This document shows, piece by piece, positions 1 to 5,964 of a stretch of DNA of 11,279 nucleotides. The stretch's first letter is position 1; every line of letters begins with the position of its first letter. The notes under the pieces were generated by a model. That model did no database searches. It had not been told where the DNA came from and saw only the letters and a program-made list of their open reading frames with translations. The stretch comes from Verrucomicrobia bacterium UBA740 (GTDB lineage Bacteria; Verrucomicrobiota; Kiritimatiellia; RFP12; UBA1067), in contig DBKW01000071.1 in NCBI GenBank assembly GCA_002298665.1, positions 1 through 11,279 of the forward strand, given 5' to 3'. The position numbers and the translations under genes were made by a program.

Positions 1-2
1 CA

Positions 3-68
3 CCGTTCCGGCGCAACGGCGGCAAAACGGCGGCGCAATACGTCACCGCACTCGCCCAGGCGAAATGA
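3..68 (+). CDS. Possible 3' end of a rightward gene cut by the window edge
   Basis: Frame 3 is open from the left edge to a TGA at 66-68 and ends in the residues GGKTAAQYVTALAQAK. Third codon positions are mostly G or C, as in the clear genes of this window, and the composition looks like a soluble protein tail. Only 21 residues are visible, so no family can be named. The other two forward frames are also open across this short stretch, so this could be chance. If real, it converges on the leftward sigma-factor operon that ends at 188. Confidence 0.3.
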   Translation, partial: PFRRNGGKTAAQYVTALAQAK

Positions 69-133
69 GAAAGCAGGAAAATGAAAGAAACCTCGCACGC
101 CGTTGCCAATCTCGCTTAAATTCAACAGCCCGC

Positions 134-185
134 CCCCGCGGCTTCGGCTAAAACGCCGCGGAAGCCCGGCTAAAACGCCGCGGGG
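134..185. repeat. GC-rich hairpin and 22-bp tandem repeat between convergent gene ends
   Basis: The 17-base word CGGCTAAAACGCCGCGG occurs twice, at 145-161 and 167-183, giving a 22-bp period. The arms CCCCGCGGC (134-142) and GCCGCGGGG (177-185) are perfect reverse complements. The first arm can pair instead with GCCGCGG at 155-161, giving a shorter hairpin. The element starts 3 bases past the stop codon of the leftward gene ending at 188. A bidirectional transcription stop is possible, but no clear T run follows the hairpin on either strand, so a classical intrinsic terminator is not shown. Confidence 0.45.
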
Positions 186-187
186 AT

Positions 188-643
188 TCAGTTCGATCCC
201 CGCCCCGTATCCCGCAACGCCTCCAACTCGGCGTCCGTAAACGGCGCGAGCCCCTTCCGCCGCAGATACCGCCGCGCCCGCAAATACGCCACACGCGCGA
301 CGGACGTCGTCTCCTTGCCCAGAAACGCGGCATTCTGGCGCGTCAAAAAGTCCGTCTCCCAACTGCCGTCCGCCCGCTGCGAGGCCACAATCGCCTGCAA
401 CGCCCCCGCATCCGCGGCATATGCCACCGTGTAAATGCGCGGTGGCGCTATTTTCGCGGGCGCCGGACTCCACAAAATCGCGAGTCCCGCCACGAGAACC
501 ACCCCCGCCGCGGTCAGATAGCCGACCTTCCACGCCGCAAAACGCCGCGGACGCGCCTCTTCGAATGGCGTCCGCACGCGCCGCACAAGCCGGCGGTAGT
601 CCGGACCCAGTTCCTTCAATGTAGCCTCTAAATCCTTATTCAT
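188..643 (-). CDS. One-pass membrane protein with QW-type motif, putative anti-sigma factor
   Basis: The protein is 151 residues. A charged cytoplasmic N-terminus (about 1-39) is followed by one membrane helix at about 40-58 and an outer C-terminal part. The outer part carries QRADGSW at 89-95, which fits the QxxDGxW (QW) motif of squalene/terpenoid cyclase and prenyltransferase-type alpha-alpha repeats, followed by helix-like sequence to residue 128. The start ATG lies inside the last codons of the sigma-factor gene, so the two genes overlap by 8 nt and translation is probably coupled. GAGGGAA upstream can serve as the ribosome binding site. Position directly behind an ECF sigma gene plus a single membrane helix suggests an anti-sigma factor or signal sensor. 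No zinc-binding HxxxCxxC motif typical of ZAS anti-sigma domains is visible. The role is inferred from context and no family was firmly recognised. Confidence 0.7.
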   Translation of the reverse strand: MNKDLEATLKELGPDYRRLVRRVRTPFEEARPRRFAAWKVGYLTAAGVVLVAGLAILWSPAPAKIAPPRIYTVAYAADAGALQAIVASQRADGSWETDFLTRQNAAFLGKETTSVARVAYLRARRYLRRKGLAPFTDAELEALRDTGRGSN

Positions 644-1190
644 GCACGATTTCCCTCAATTTGCGCAAGGCGTTGAACATGCGCGACTTGACCGTTCCCT
701 CGGGAATGCCCAGGATTTTCCCGACTTCCGCATACGGCAGATCCTGGAAGACCCCCAACTCGACGACTTCGCGGAGCGGTTCCGAAAGCTGTCCGACCGC
801 CCAACGGACGTCTTCCCGCGTGCAGGGCGCCGAAACGGCCGGCGGCTCCCTGTTGCACTCGTACAGTTTTTCGCGCTTTTCGCGCCGCAACAGGCGCCGT
901 AGCGCGTCGATTCGGACCTGGCGCGCCAAAAGGAAGAGAAAAGTGGAGAGTTTCGCCGTTTCCTGATAGATACGGCGATAATTCCACAATCTGATGTACG
1001 TCTCCTGGACATAATCCTCGCTTTCATGATAGGAAACGCCAAGACGCCAGAAAAAGTTCAAAAGTTTTTTCTCGAACGTCTTGGCCTTCGCCATCAACGC
1101 GAGGTCCGCCGGCGTGACGTCCGCGACGGGTTCCGGCGCGGGAATCTTCGCCTCCTCCGGCGGCAAATCGTCCACAAACTCTTCCGCCAT
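636..1190 (-). CDS. RNA polymerase sigma factor, ECF (sigma-70) family
   Basis: The protein is 184 residues, a normal length for an ECF sigma factor. It directs RNA polymerase to a special promoter set, normally while released from a membrane partner. Region sigma-2 spans about 38-105 and includes SEDYVQETYIRLWNY (58-71) and the TFLFLLARQVRIDALRR stretch (83-99). After a linker of about 20 residues comes sigma-4 (about 127-181) with a helix-turn-helix at 151-179, where GIPEGTVKSRMFNALRKLR is typical. I chose the ATG at 1190 because it lies 17 nt after the glycosyltransferase stop and gives a complete sigma-2; upstream codons in this frame are antisense-like noise over the neighbouring gene. 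An acidic, proline-rich N-terminus of about 30 residues precedes sigma-2. It is followed, with 8 nt overlap, by a one-pass membrane protein that is its likely regulator. ECF subgroup and target promoters are unknown. Confidence 0.92.
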   Translation of the reverse strand: MAEEFVDDLPPEEAKIPAPEPVADVTPADLALMAKAKTFEKKLLNFFWRLGVSYHESEDYVQETYIRLWNYRRIYQETAKLSTFLFLLARQVRIDALRRLLRREKREKLYECNREPPAVSAPCTREDVRWAVGQLSEPLREVVELGVFQDLPYAEVGKILGIPEGTVKSRMFNALRKLREIVHE

Positions 1191-1207
1191 GTCCCCGGCC
1201 GGCCTTT

Positions 1208-2266
1208 TTACGCCAAAACGGTCTTCAAAACGCCTTCCAACTGGCGTTTGACGACCGCCTGCGAGAGTTCCCGCTCGAAAAACGTGCGGGCGGACTGGAA
1301 GTAGTGCTCCCGTTTTCCGGACCACCCCTCCCGATACGCTTCGACCGCCGCGACGAGCGCCCCCGGGTCGCCGGGCGGAATGAACTTGATCGCATCGCAC
1401 GTCTGCGCGCTGGGCGGGTAGCCCGTGCAAAATTCGTTGATTGTCGGCCGTCCGCACGCCAAACACTCGTAGACCTTGTTCCCGATGACGCGCCCCGCCT
1501 TGGGCGTCGTGCCGAAAACCCCCAGCACCACGTCGTGCGCGCAAATCACCCGCGGCACGTCCACATACGGCACTTTGTCCAGAAACCGCACGTTCTTCAG
1601 CCCCGCCGCCTGCGCTTCCGTGGACGCCTTGTACGCCCCCCAGCCCAGAAAATCCCACTGGATCGGCAGGTTCTGCGTCCGCCGCGCCGCCTCCACTATG
1701 ACTTCCGTCCCGTGCAGCGGAAGGTACGCGCCATGGTAAAGCACGTGGAAAAGCCCGTCTTCCGGCGGCAGAACCTCCGGCTGCGGCTTGAAAACCGCCT
1801 CGTCCGTCCCCGTGAAAAGCGTCGCCAACTTCCGCCGCGGAACCTGCAATACGTCCGCGCAGAAGTCGACATGGCAGCTCGTATCCCACGTCACCAGGTC
1901 GGGGAGGGACATCAACCGGCGCTCCTTGGCGAGCAACCGCCGCGCACGCGGCTCTTCCGCCCGCCACTTCTTCTGTTCGAGGACCTTCTTGTCCCAGGCG
2001 GATATCATCGGGTCGAAAACGACGCGGATGCCCCGGCGGTGCGCCCACCGGCAGGCCGCGGCGATATCCCGCTGGCGGGCGACCGGAACCCAAACGAGGT
2101 CCGGCCGGCTGCGCAAACCGCGCAAAAAGGCCTCGACATCCCCGAAACGCGGCCAGAACTTGACCTTGAAAAACGCGACATCCCAGCCCAATTCCTTGAA
2201 AAGCGCGATATAGACGCGATTGCGCGAATAGCCTTCATCGAAACGTCCCCACCACAGAACCTTCAT
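1208..2266 (-). CDS. Glycosyltransferase, GT-B fold, GT4-like (glycosyl transferase group 1)
   Basis: The protein is 352 residues, the usual size for a single GT4 enzyme. It probably moves a sugar from a nucleotide-sugar donor onto a surface polysaccharide or lipid carrier on the cytoplasmic side of the membrane. The N-terminal Rossmann half begins MKVLWWGRFD. The C-terminal half starts near FHVLYHGAYLPLHG (173-186) and contains the donor-site region AGRVIGNKVYECLACGRPTI (257-276), which is typical of GT4 enzymes and places an acidic residue (E268) near the donor pocket. The ATG at 2266 is preferred because GAGGGG (2273-2278 on this strand) lies 6 nt upstream and homologous folds start this way. 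A GTG at 2329 would add 21 residues of unlikely sequence. It heads a unit with the sigma factor 17 nt downstream and is preceded by a good promoter at 2388-2417. Donor and acceptor cannot be told from sequence. Confidence 0.85.
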   Translation of the reverse strand: MKVLWWGRFDEGYSRNRVYIALFKELGWDVAFFKVKFWPRFGDVEAFLRGLRSRPDLVWVPVARQRDIAAACRWAHRRGIRVVFDPMISAWDKKVLEQKKWRAEEPRARRLLAKERRLMSLPDLVTWDTSCHVDFCADVLQVPRRKLATLFTGTDEAVFKPQPEVLPPEDGLFHVLYHGAYLPLHGTEVIVEAARRTQNLPIQWDFLGWGAYKASTEAQAAGLKNVRFLDKVPYVDVPRVICAHDVVLGVFGTTPKAGRVIGNKVYECLACGRPTINEFCTGYPPSAQTCDAIKFIPPGDPGALVAAVEAYREGWSGKREHYFQSARTFFERELSQAVVKRQLEGVLKTVLA

Positions 2267-2285
2267 ATCGCACCCCTCTTGAATC

Positions 2286-2375
2286 TCAATACCGACGGTT
2301 CCGCCTTCCAAACGAAAGCGGCGATACACGCCCTGCAGGCCAACCCTGCGGACATAAGCGAACGGACATCTTCAT
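2286..2375 (-). CDS. Possible 29-residue leader ORF upstream of the glycosyltransferase gene
   Basis: An ATG at 2375 opens a 29-codon frame that stops with TGA at 2288-2286, just 19 nt before the glycosyltransferase start. AAGGAG lies 6 nt upstream of the ATG, but it sits directly after the -10 box. If transcription begins about 7 nt past that box, the AAGGAG would not be in the mRNA. The peptide is rich in arginine and proline and has no signal or membrane segment. It may be a leader peptide or a chance frame. Confidence 0.25.
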   Translation of the reverse strand: MKMSVRLCPQGWPAGRVSPLSFGRRNRRY

Positions 2376-2387
2376 TATTCTCTCCTT

Positions 2388-2417
2388 ATTATACGCTTTA
2401 TCCGTGCGAAAAGTCAA
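2388..2417 (-). promoter_or_regulatory. Sigma-70-type promoter for the glycosyltransferase-sigma factor operon
   Basis: On the minus strand TTGACT (2417-2412) and TATAAT (2393-2388) are separated by 18 bp. The -35 matches five of six consensus bases and the -10 is perfect. The predicted start near 2381 gives a leader of about 115 nt before the glycosyltransferase ATG at 2266. Confidence 0.75.
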
Positions 2418-2480
2418 CCCCCGGCGCCGAAACGCCCCGCGGCCGCTTTTGCGTCCGTTCGCCCGCCCTTGGGGAGAAGA

Positions 2481-3389
2481 TCAGGGCTCGGCCCGCGAAC
2501 CGCCGTCTTTTGCCACAATCCGGACCAGCAAGTCGGCCAGCTTGCGTTGTCCGTTGTCGTTCAAGTGGATGACGTCGTTCTTGCGGTAGTCCGTGGCCGG
2601 ATCCAGCTGCAGCAGGTAGAAAGCGTAGCCGTTCTCTTTGCAAAACGCCCGCAGTTTCCGCTCTCCTTCGGTTTCTTCCGGCGCCGTCCAGTCGCCCACG
2701 ACACGCGAATAGATCACGCCTCTTTCCGGCGCTTGACTGAAACAATATTTGAGCGCCGCCAAGCTGGCCTTTTCCGCCGCGTCCTTTGTCATTCCGCCGC
2801 GCACAAGGTCCTTCCTGGATACCAATCGGCTCGTCTTCTTTTCCCAGAAAGATTCGACACGCGGCACGATATAGCGATAAACGAGTTCCCACAACGCCGA
2901 GACGGGTTTCTTGTCCGGAAACGAACGCGTGCCGACGATGGGCGTATGGTCCGGCACGTCCCAAAGATCCCCGGGATTCAGCACGACGTAGATGGCCTCC
3001 GCACCGAAAGACCCGTATTTGCGCATGTATTCCGCACAATTGACGGGACCCCAACTGCCCGCCGAGCAATTCAAAATGCGGATGTGCCGCCCTTCCGCAC
3101 GCAATGCTCTTTCCGCCAATGTGGTCGCCAGTTTGGCGTGGTCCGTCAAAACGCCTCCGTTGAGCACGCTATCCCCCAGCATCATAACGCGCCTCTCGCC
3201 ATTCGTCAACACGGAACTCGGATAATCGTTGCGCATGGAGACGTCGTTGTATACGATGCGATTCCCGAATCTGCGGCAATCCTGGTTGGGCGCGAACAAA
3301 TACTCGATCTTCGAATCGGCGATGGAAAGCGGCGGATCGCCTAACCCCAACCCGCGCCGGGCATATAACTCACCCATCCCCCCCCCCAA
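2481..3389 (-). CDS. SGNH/GDSL-family hydrolase-like protein, catalytic body, cut from its N-terminal anchor
   Basis: The open frame gives up to 302 residues. It shows the SGNH hydrolase blocks: MMLGDSVLNGG with GDS at 72-74 (block I serine), SAGSWG at 109-114 (block II glycine), NPGD at 138-141 (block III asparagine region) and DVIHLND at 272-278 (block V Asp and His). Such enzymes remove acyl groups from lipids or sugars; proteins of this layout often act on surface polysaccharides. The frame can begin only at a weak TTG (3389) or ATG (3377) with no spaced ribosome binding site. A proper start with a membrane helix lies just upstream in another frame, separated by ten G at 3387-3378. With nine G the full protein would be 328 residues. 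It lies upstream of a glycosyltransferase, which fits a surface role. The substrate is not known. Confidence 0.8.
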   Translation of the reverse strand: MGGGMGELYARRGLGLGDPPLSIADSKIEYLFAPNQDCRRFGNRIVYNDVSMRNDYPSSVLTNGERRVMMLGDSVLNGGVLTDHAKLATTLAERALRAEGRHIRILNCSAGSWGPVNCAEYMRKYGSFGAEAIYVVLNPGDLWDVPDHTPIVGTRSFPDKKPVSALWELVYRYIVPRVESFWEKKTSRLVSRKDLVRGGMTKDAAEKASLAALKYCFSQAPERGVIYSRVVGDWTAPEETEGERKLRAFCKENGYAFYLLQLDPATDYRKNDVIHLNDNGQRKLADLLVRIVAKDGGSRAEP

Positions 3390-3468
3390 TAAGGGTAAGC
3401 AGTAGGATAATCGAGACGAAAATCCCTGCTTTTCGCTTCCTGTTCACTGTGTTTTCCTTTCTTTTCAT
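3370..3468 (-). pseudogene. Displaced N-terminal signal anchor of the SGNH hydrolase gene
   Basis: ATG at 3468 has AAGGA (3481-3477) 8 nt upstream and begins a 32-codon frame that ends at TGA 3372-3370. It encodes a basic start with many Lys and Arg, then a hydrophobic helix GIFVSIILLLTLIGGG, a typical signal anchor. Removing one G from the G10 run, or adding two, joins it in frame to the hydrolase body. So this is the true start of the hydrolase gene, out of frame in this copy. The cause may be phase variation, mutation or a homopolymer sequencing error. Confidence 0.75.
3378..3387. repeat. G10/C10 homopolymer within the SGNH hydrolase gene
   Basis: Ten C on the plus strand, hence ten G in the coding strand, lie exactly at the junction of the anchor segment and the hydrolase body. 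The length decides the frame: nine or twelve G give the full protein, ten G stop it after 32 codons. Confidence 0.9.
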
Positions 3469-3504
3469 TGTCTATTTCCTTGCTAGTGTACCGTGACGCC
3501 TTCT

Positions 3505-3533
3505 AGTATAGCATTTCTTGTCGCCCCTGTACA
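3505..3533 (-). promoter_or_regulatory. Promoter for the SGNH hydrolase gene, extended -10
   Basis: On the minus strand TGCTATACT (3513-3505) combines an extended -10 TGn with TATACT. A weak -35 TGTACA (3533-3528) lies 17 bp upstream. The predicted start near 3498 leaves about 30 nt before the ATG at 3468, with AAGGA inside that leader. Confidence 0.6.
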
Positions 3534-3556
3534 CCCGTCCAGTGAACTTCCAGACA

Positions 3557-3612
3557 GTCCCCCATTTCTCGCCACACGGAAAGGAGGCAACTCCGGCTTC
3601 CGCCCGGGGGAC
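3557..3612. repeat. Structured inverted repeat between divergent promoters
   Basis: GTCCCCC (3557-3563) pairs with GGGGGAC (3606-3612). Inside, CGGAA (3577-3581) pairs with TTCCG (3598-3602), and GGAG (3583-3586) pairs with CTCC (3591-3594) around a GCAA tetraloop. It lies upstream of both the leftward hydrolase promoter and the rightward aspS -10 box, so it is in neither predicted mRNA. The flanking word AGACAGTCCC (3552-3561) recurs at 11044-11053, which suggests a dispersed repeat. A small RNA is an alternative. Confidence 0.45.
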
Positions 3613-3644
3613 GCAAAATAATCCCCCCAACAATCAAATAAATA

Positions 3645-3653
3645 TGGTATAAT
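3645..3653 (+). promoter_or_regulatory. Extended -10 promoter of the aspS operon
   Basis: TGGTATAAT is a perfect extended -10 element. No recognisable -35 lies 16-18 bp upstream, where the sequence is C-rich. The surrounding 14 bases ATATGGTATAATAT (3642-3655) are identical to those at the purB promoter. Predicted start is near 3660, leaving a leader of about 23 nt with GGAG (3669-3672) 10 nt before the ATG. Confidence 0.7.
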
Positions 3654-3682
3654 ATAAGGAAATTATCTGGAGATTTGGAAAT

Positions 3683-5494
3683 ATGCATCCCTATCGTACG
3701 CATACGTGCAACCAACTGCGCGCCGCCGACGCCGGCAAGACCGTCCGCCTTTCGGGCTGGATGTACCGCCTGCGCGACCATGGCGGCATCCTCTTCGTCG
3801 ACCTGCGCGACCACTACGGCCTGACGCAGATCGTCGTCCATCCTTCGCGTCCGTTCTTCGGTCTCGTCGAGAAGGCGCATCTGGAAAGCGTCATCACCGT
3901 AACGGGCGAAGTGAAACTCCGCACGCCCGAGACCATCAATCCCGATCTGCCCACGGGCGAGATCGAGATCGAGGCCAACGAACTCGTCATGGAAGGCGCC
4001 TCGGAAGTGACGCCCCTCTACATTCCGGACGAGAAGGCCGACGAGAGCGAGGACGTGCGCCTCAAGTACCGCTATCTGGACCTGCGCCGCGAGAAGCTGC
4101 ACAAAAACATCGTCCTGCGCTCGAAGGTCATCCGCTTCCTGCGCGAGCAGATGTGGGCCAAGGGCTTCAACGAATTCCAGACGCCCATCCTGACGGCCTC
4201 ATCGCCGGAAGGCGCGCGCGACTACCTCGTGCCCAGCCGCATCCACCGCGGCATGTTCTATGCCCTCCCGCAGGCGCCGCAGATGTTCAAGCAGCTCCTC
4301 ATGGTTTCGGGCTTCGACAAATACTTCCAGATCGCGCCGTGCTTCCGCGACGAAGCCGCGCGTGCGGACCGCTCCCCGGGCGAGTTCTACCAGCTGGATA
4401 TCGAGATGAGCTACGTCACCCAGGACGAAATCTTCGCCGTGGTCGAGGACGTCGTCTCGAAGACGTTCCGCGAATTCTCGACCTGGTCCTGCAACGACGC
4501 CCCGTGGCCGCGCATCAAGTACCGCGACGCCATGATGACGTACGGCTCGGACAAGCCCGATTTGCGCAATCCCCTGAAGTGGATCGACATGAGCGGCTTC
4601 TTCGCCAAGGCGTCCTTCAGGGCGTTCGCCGCGTGCGTCGCCAACGGCGGGCTCGTCAAGGGCCTGCTCGTCAAGGGCATCGTCGGCGTCGAGACGCGCA
4701 CCTGGTTCGACAAGCGCGAAGCGTTCGTCAAGGAGAACGGCGGCAAGGGCCTGGGCTACATCTCCTGGACCAAGGAAGGCGAGCTCAAGGGCCCGATCGC
4801 GAAGTTCCTCACGCCCGAACAGCTCGAGGAAATGAAGGCGCTCGTCAAGATGGAGCCCGGCGACGCGCTCTTCTTCATGGCCGCGGAAAAGGACGAGTGC
4901 AACCGCCTCTCGGGCCTCGTGCGCACCGATATCGCCAACCACCTGACGAACAACATCTGCGAAAAGGACTGCTACAAGTTCTGCTGGATCGTCGACTTCC
5001 CGTTCTTCGAGAAGGACCCCGAGACCGGCAAGATCATCTTCTCGCACAACCCCTTCTCCATGCCCCAGGGCGGACTCGAGGCGCTGAACGGACCCGATCC
5101 GCTGGCCATCGAGGCGTACCAGTACGACGTCGTGTGCAACGGCATCGAGCTCTCCTCGGGCGCCATCCGCAACCACCGCATCGACATCATGGAGAAAGCG
5201 TTCGAGATCGCGGGCTATCCGAAGGAAGTCGTCCGCGAGAAGTTCGGCTGCCTCTACAACGCGTTCCAGTACGGCGCCCCGCCGCACGGCGGCATCGCCC
5301 CGGGCGTGGACCGCATGGTCATGCTTTTGACCGATACGCCCAACATCCGCGAAGTCATCGCCTTCCCGATGAACCAGAAGGCGCAGGACCTCATGATGAA
5401 CGCGCCGAACTACGTGACGGAGCAACAGCTTCGCGAACTCCACATCAAGATCCGCGGGACGGGGTCCGAAGCCGCCAAACCCGGGGTTTCGTGA
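3683..5494 (+). CDS. aspS: Aspartate--tRNA ligase, bacterial type
   Basis: This cytoplasmic class II enzyme activates aspartate with ATP and charges tRNA-Asp. The protein is 603 residues, normal for the bacterial type. It begins with an OB-fold anticodon-binding domain (about 1-105, with VRLSGWMYRLRDHGGILFVDLRD). Then come motif 1 (FNEFQTPILTASSPEGARDY region), QAPQMFKQLLMVSG, motif 2 with FRDE at 221-224, the inserted GAD domain in the middle, and motif 3 GVDR at 541-544. Motif 2 reads RADRSPGEFYQLDIEMS, one residue longer than the E. coli RADRQPEFTQ form and like forms I recall from alphaproteobacteria. Whether it also charges tRNA-Asn cannot be judged, and no gatCAB genes are in view. The start ATG fits the leader and the family start. 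Its stop overlaps the next gene by 4 nt. Confidence 0.97.
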   Translation: MHPYRTHTCNQLRAADAGKTVRLSGWMYRLRDHGGILFVDLRDHYGLTQIVVHPSRPFFGLVEKAHLESVITVTGEVKLRTPETINPDLPTGEIEIEANELVMEGASEVTPLYIPDEKADESEDVRLKYRYLDLRREKLHKNIVLRSKVIRFLREQMWAKGFNEFQTPILTASSPEGARDYLVPSRIHRGMFYALPQAPQMFKQLLMVSGFDKYFQIAPCFRDEAARADRSPGEFYQLDIEMSYVTQDEIFAVVEDVVSKTFREFSTWSCNDAPWPRIKYRDAMMTYGSDKPDLRNPLKWIDMSGFFAKASFRAFAACVANGGLVKGLLVKGIVGVETRTWFDKREAFVKENGGKGLGYISWTKEGELKGPIAKFLTPEQLEEMKALVKMEPGDALFFMAAEKDECNRLSGLVRTDIANHLTNNICEKDCYKFCWIVDFPFFEKDPETGKIIFSHNPFSMPQGGLEALNGPDPLAIEAYQYDVVCNGIELSSGAIRNHRIDIMEKAFEIAGYPKEVVREKFGCLYNAFQYGAPPHGGIAPGVDRMVMLLTDTPNIREVIAFPMNQKAQDLMMNAPNYVTEQQLRELHIKIRGTGSEAAKPGVS

Positions 5495-5964
5495 AAGCGC
5501 TGGCGTTCACGCTGAAAACCTGGCCGCTTGTCGCGCTCGCGACAATCGGCCTGTGCTATCTTACGCAGGCGGTGGCCGGCTGGTTTGGCGTCGATTTGCC
5601 CGACCAGGCGAACATCGCCTTCGTGAAGGGGCATGCGGGCTGGAACGTGAAATTCGCCTTCATCTGCGCGCAGGTCGCGATCCTGATGCCCGTCGCCGAG
5701 GAAATCGTGTTCCGGTGGCTCCTGTGGCGGGCAACCAAACCGGGACGCCCCATTCTCGCCGCCGCAATCTCCGCCGCGCTTTTCGCCGCGGCCCACTATC
5801 TCGCCCAGCCTTGGCCGGACGCGGCATTCCTCGCGCTCTTCGTCTTCGGCCTGGCGCAGTGCTGGATCTATTCGCGGACGAATCACCTGTGGTGCGCGAT
5901 GCTCAACCACGCGCTCTTCAACGTGACGAACCTCGTCCTTCTGTTCGTTCTGCCCGCCGCATGA
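5491..5964 (+). CDS. CPBP-family intramembrane metalloprotease
   Basis: The protein is 157 residues from a GTG start that overlaps the aspS stop (GTGA). It shows the three motifs of the CPBP (Rce1/Abi-like) membrane protease family: EEIVFR at 70-75 (EExxxR), FAAAH at 98-102 (FxxxH), and HALFN at 140-144 (HxxxN). These residues bind the catalytic metal within the membrane. Several hydrophobic stretches (about 11-30, 55-70, 87-103, 112-128 and 138-155) give roughly four or five membrane helices. It ends with ATGA, overlapping the next gene by 4 nt, so it is translated as part of the aspS operon. Bacterial members have varied roles, such as peptide maturation or self-immunity, and the substrate here is unknown. 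No bacteriocin gene is nearby. The GTG start is the only one that fits the overlap and the first membrane helix. Confidence 0.9.
   Translation: MKALAFTLKTWPLVALATIGLCYLTQAVAGWFGVDLPDQANIAFVKGHAGWNVKFAFICAQVAILMPVAEEIVFRWLLWRATKPGRPILAAAISAALFAAAHYLAQPWPDAAFLALFVFGLAQCWIYSRTNHLWCAMLNHALFNVTNLVLLFVLPAA

Noticed and set aside
145..183. Two 17-base direct repeats considered as a CRISPR start
   Set aside because: Only two units with a 5-base gap; far too short for repeat-spacer structure.
1191..2093. N-terminal extension of the sigma factor through the glycosyltransferase region
   Set aside because: The extension has the low-complexity Arg/Gly/Ala look of an out-of-frame reading of the glycosyltransferase. 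The ATG at 1190 gives a normal ECF sigma factor.
1304..2572. A 422-codon open frame on the plus strand over the glycosyltransferase gene
   Set aside because: It is antisense to a clear GT4 gene, is very rich in Arg and Pro, and has no recognisable domain. GC-rich coding DNA often leaves such open antisense frames.
3540..3682. T-box or riboswitch upstream of aspS
   Set aside because: No T-box sequence is seen, the predicted transcript starts near 3660, and the stem lies upstream of the promoter.
4199..5443. A 414-codon minus-strand frame over aspS
   Set aside because: Antisense to a certain aspS, with a low-complexity Val/Asp/Glu-rich translation and no domain.
3706..5490. A long open plus-strand frame running through aspS in the second frame
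   Set aside because: It is an Arg/Pro-rich shadow of aspS. Only its last part, from 5491, is a real gene (the CPBP protease).
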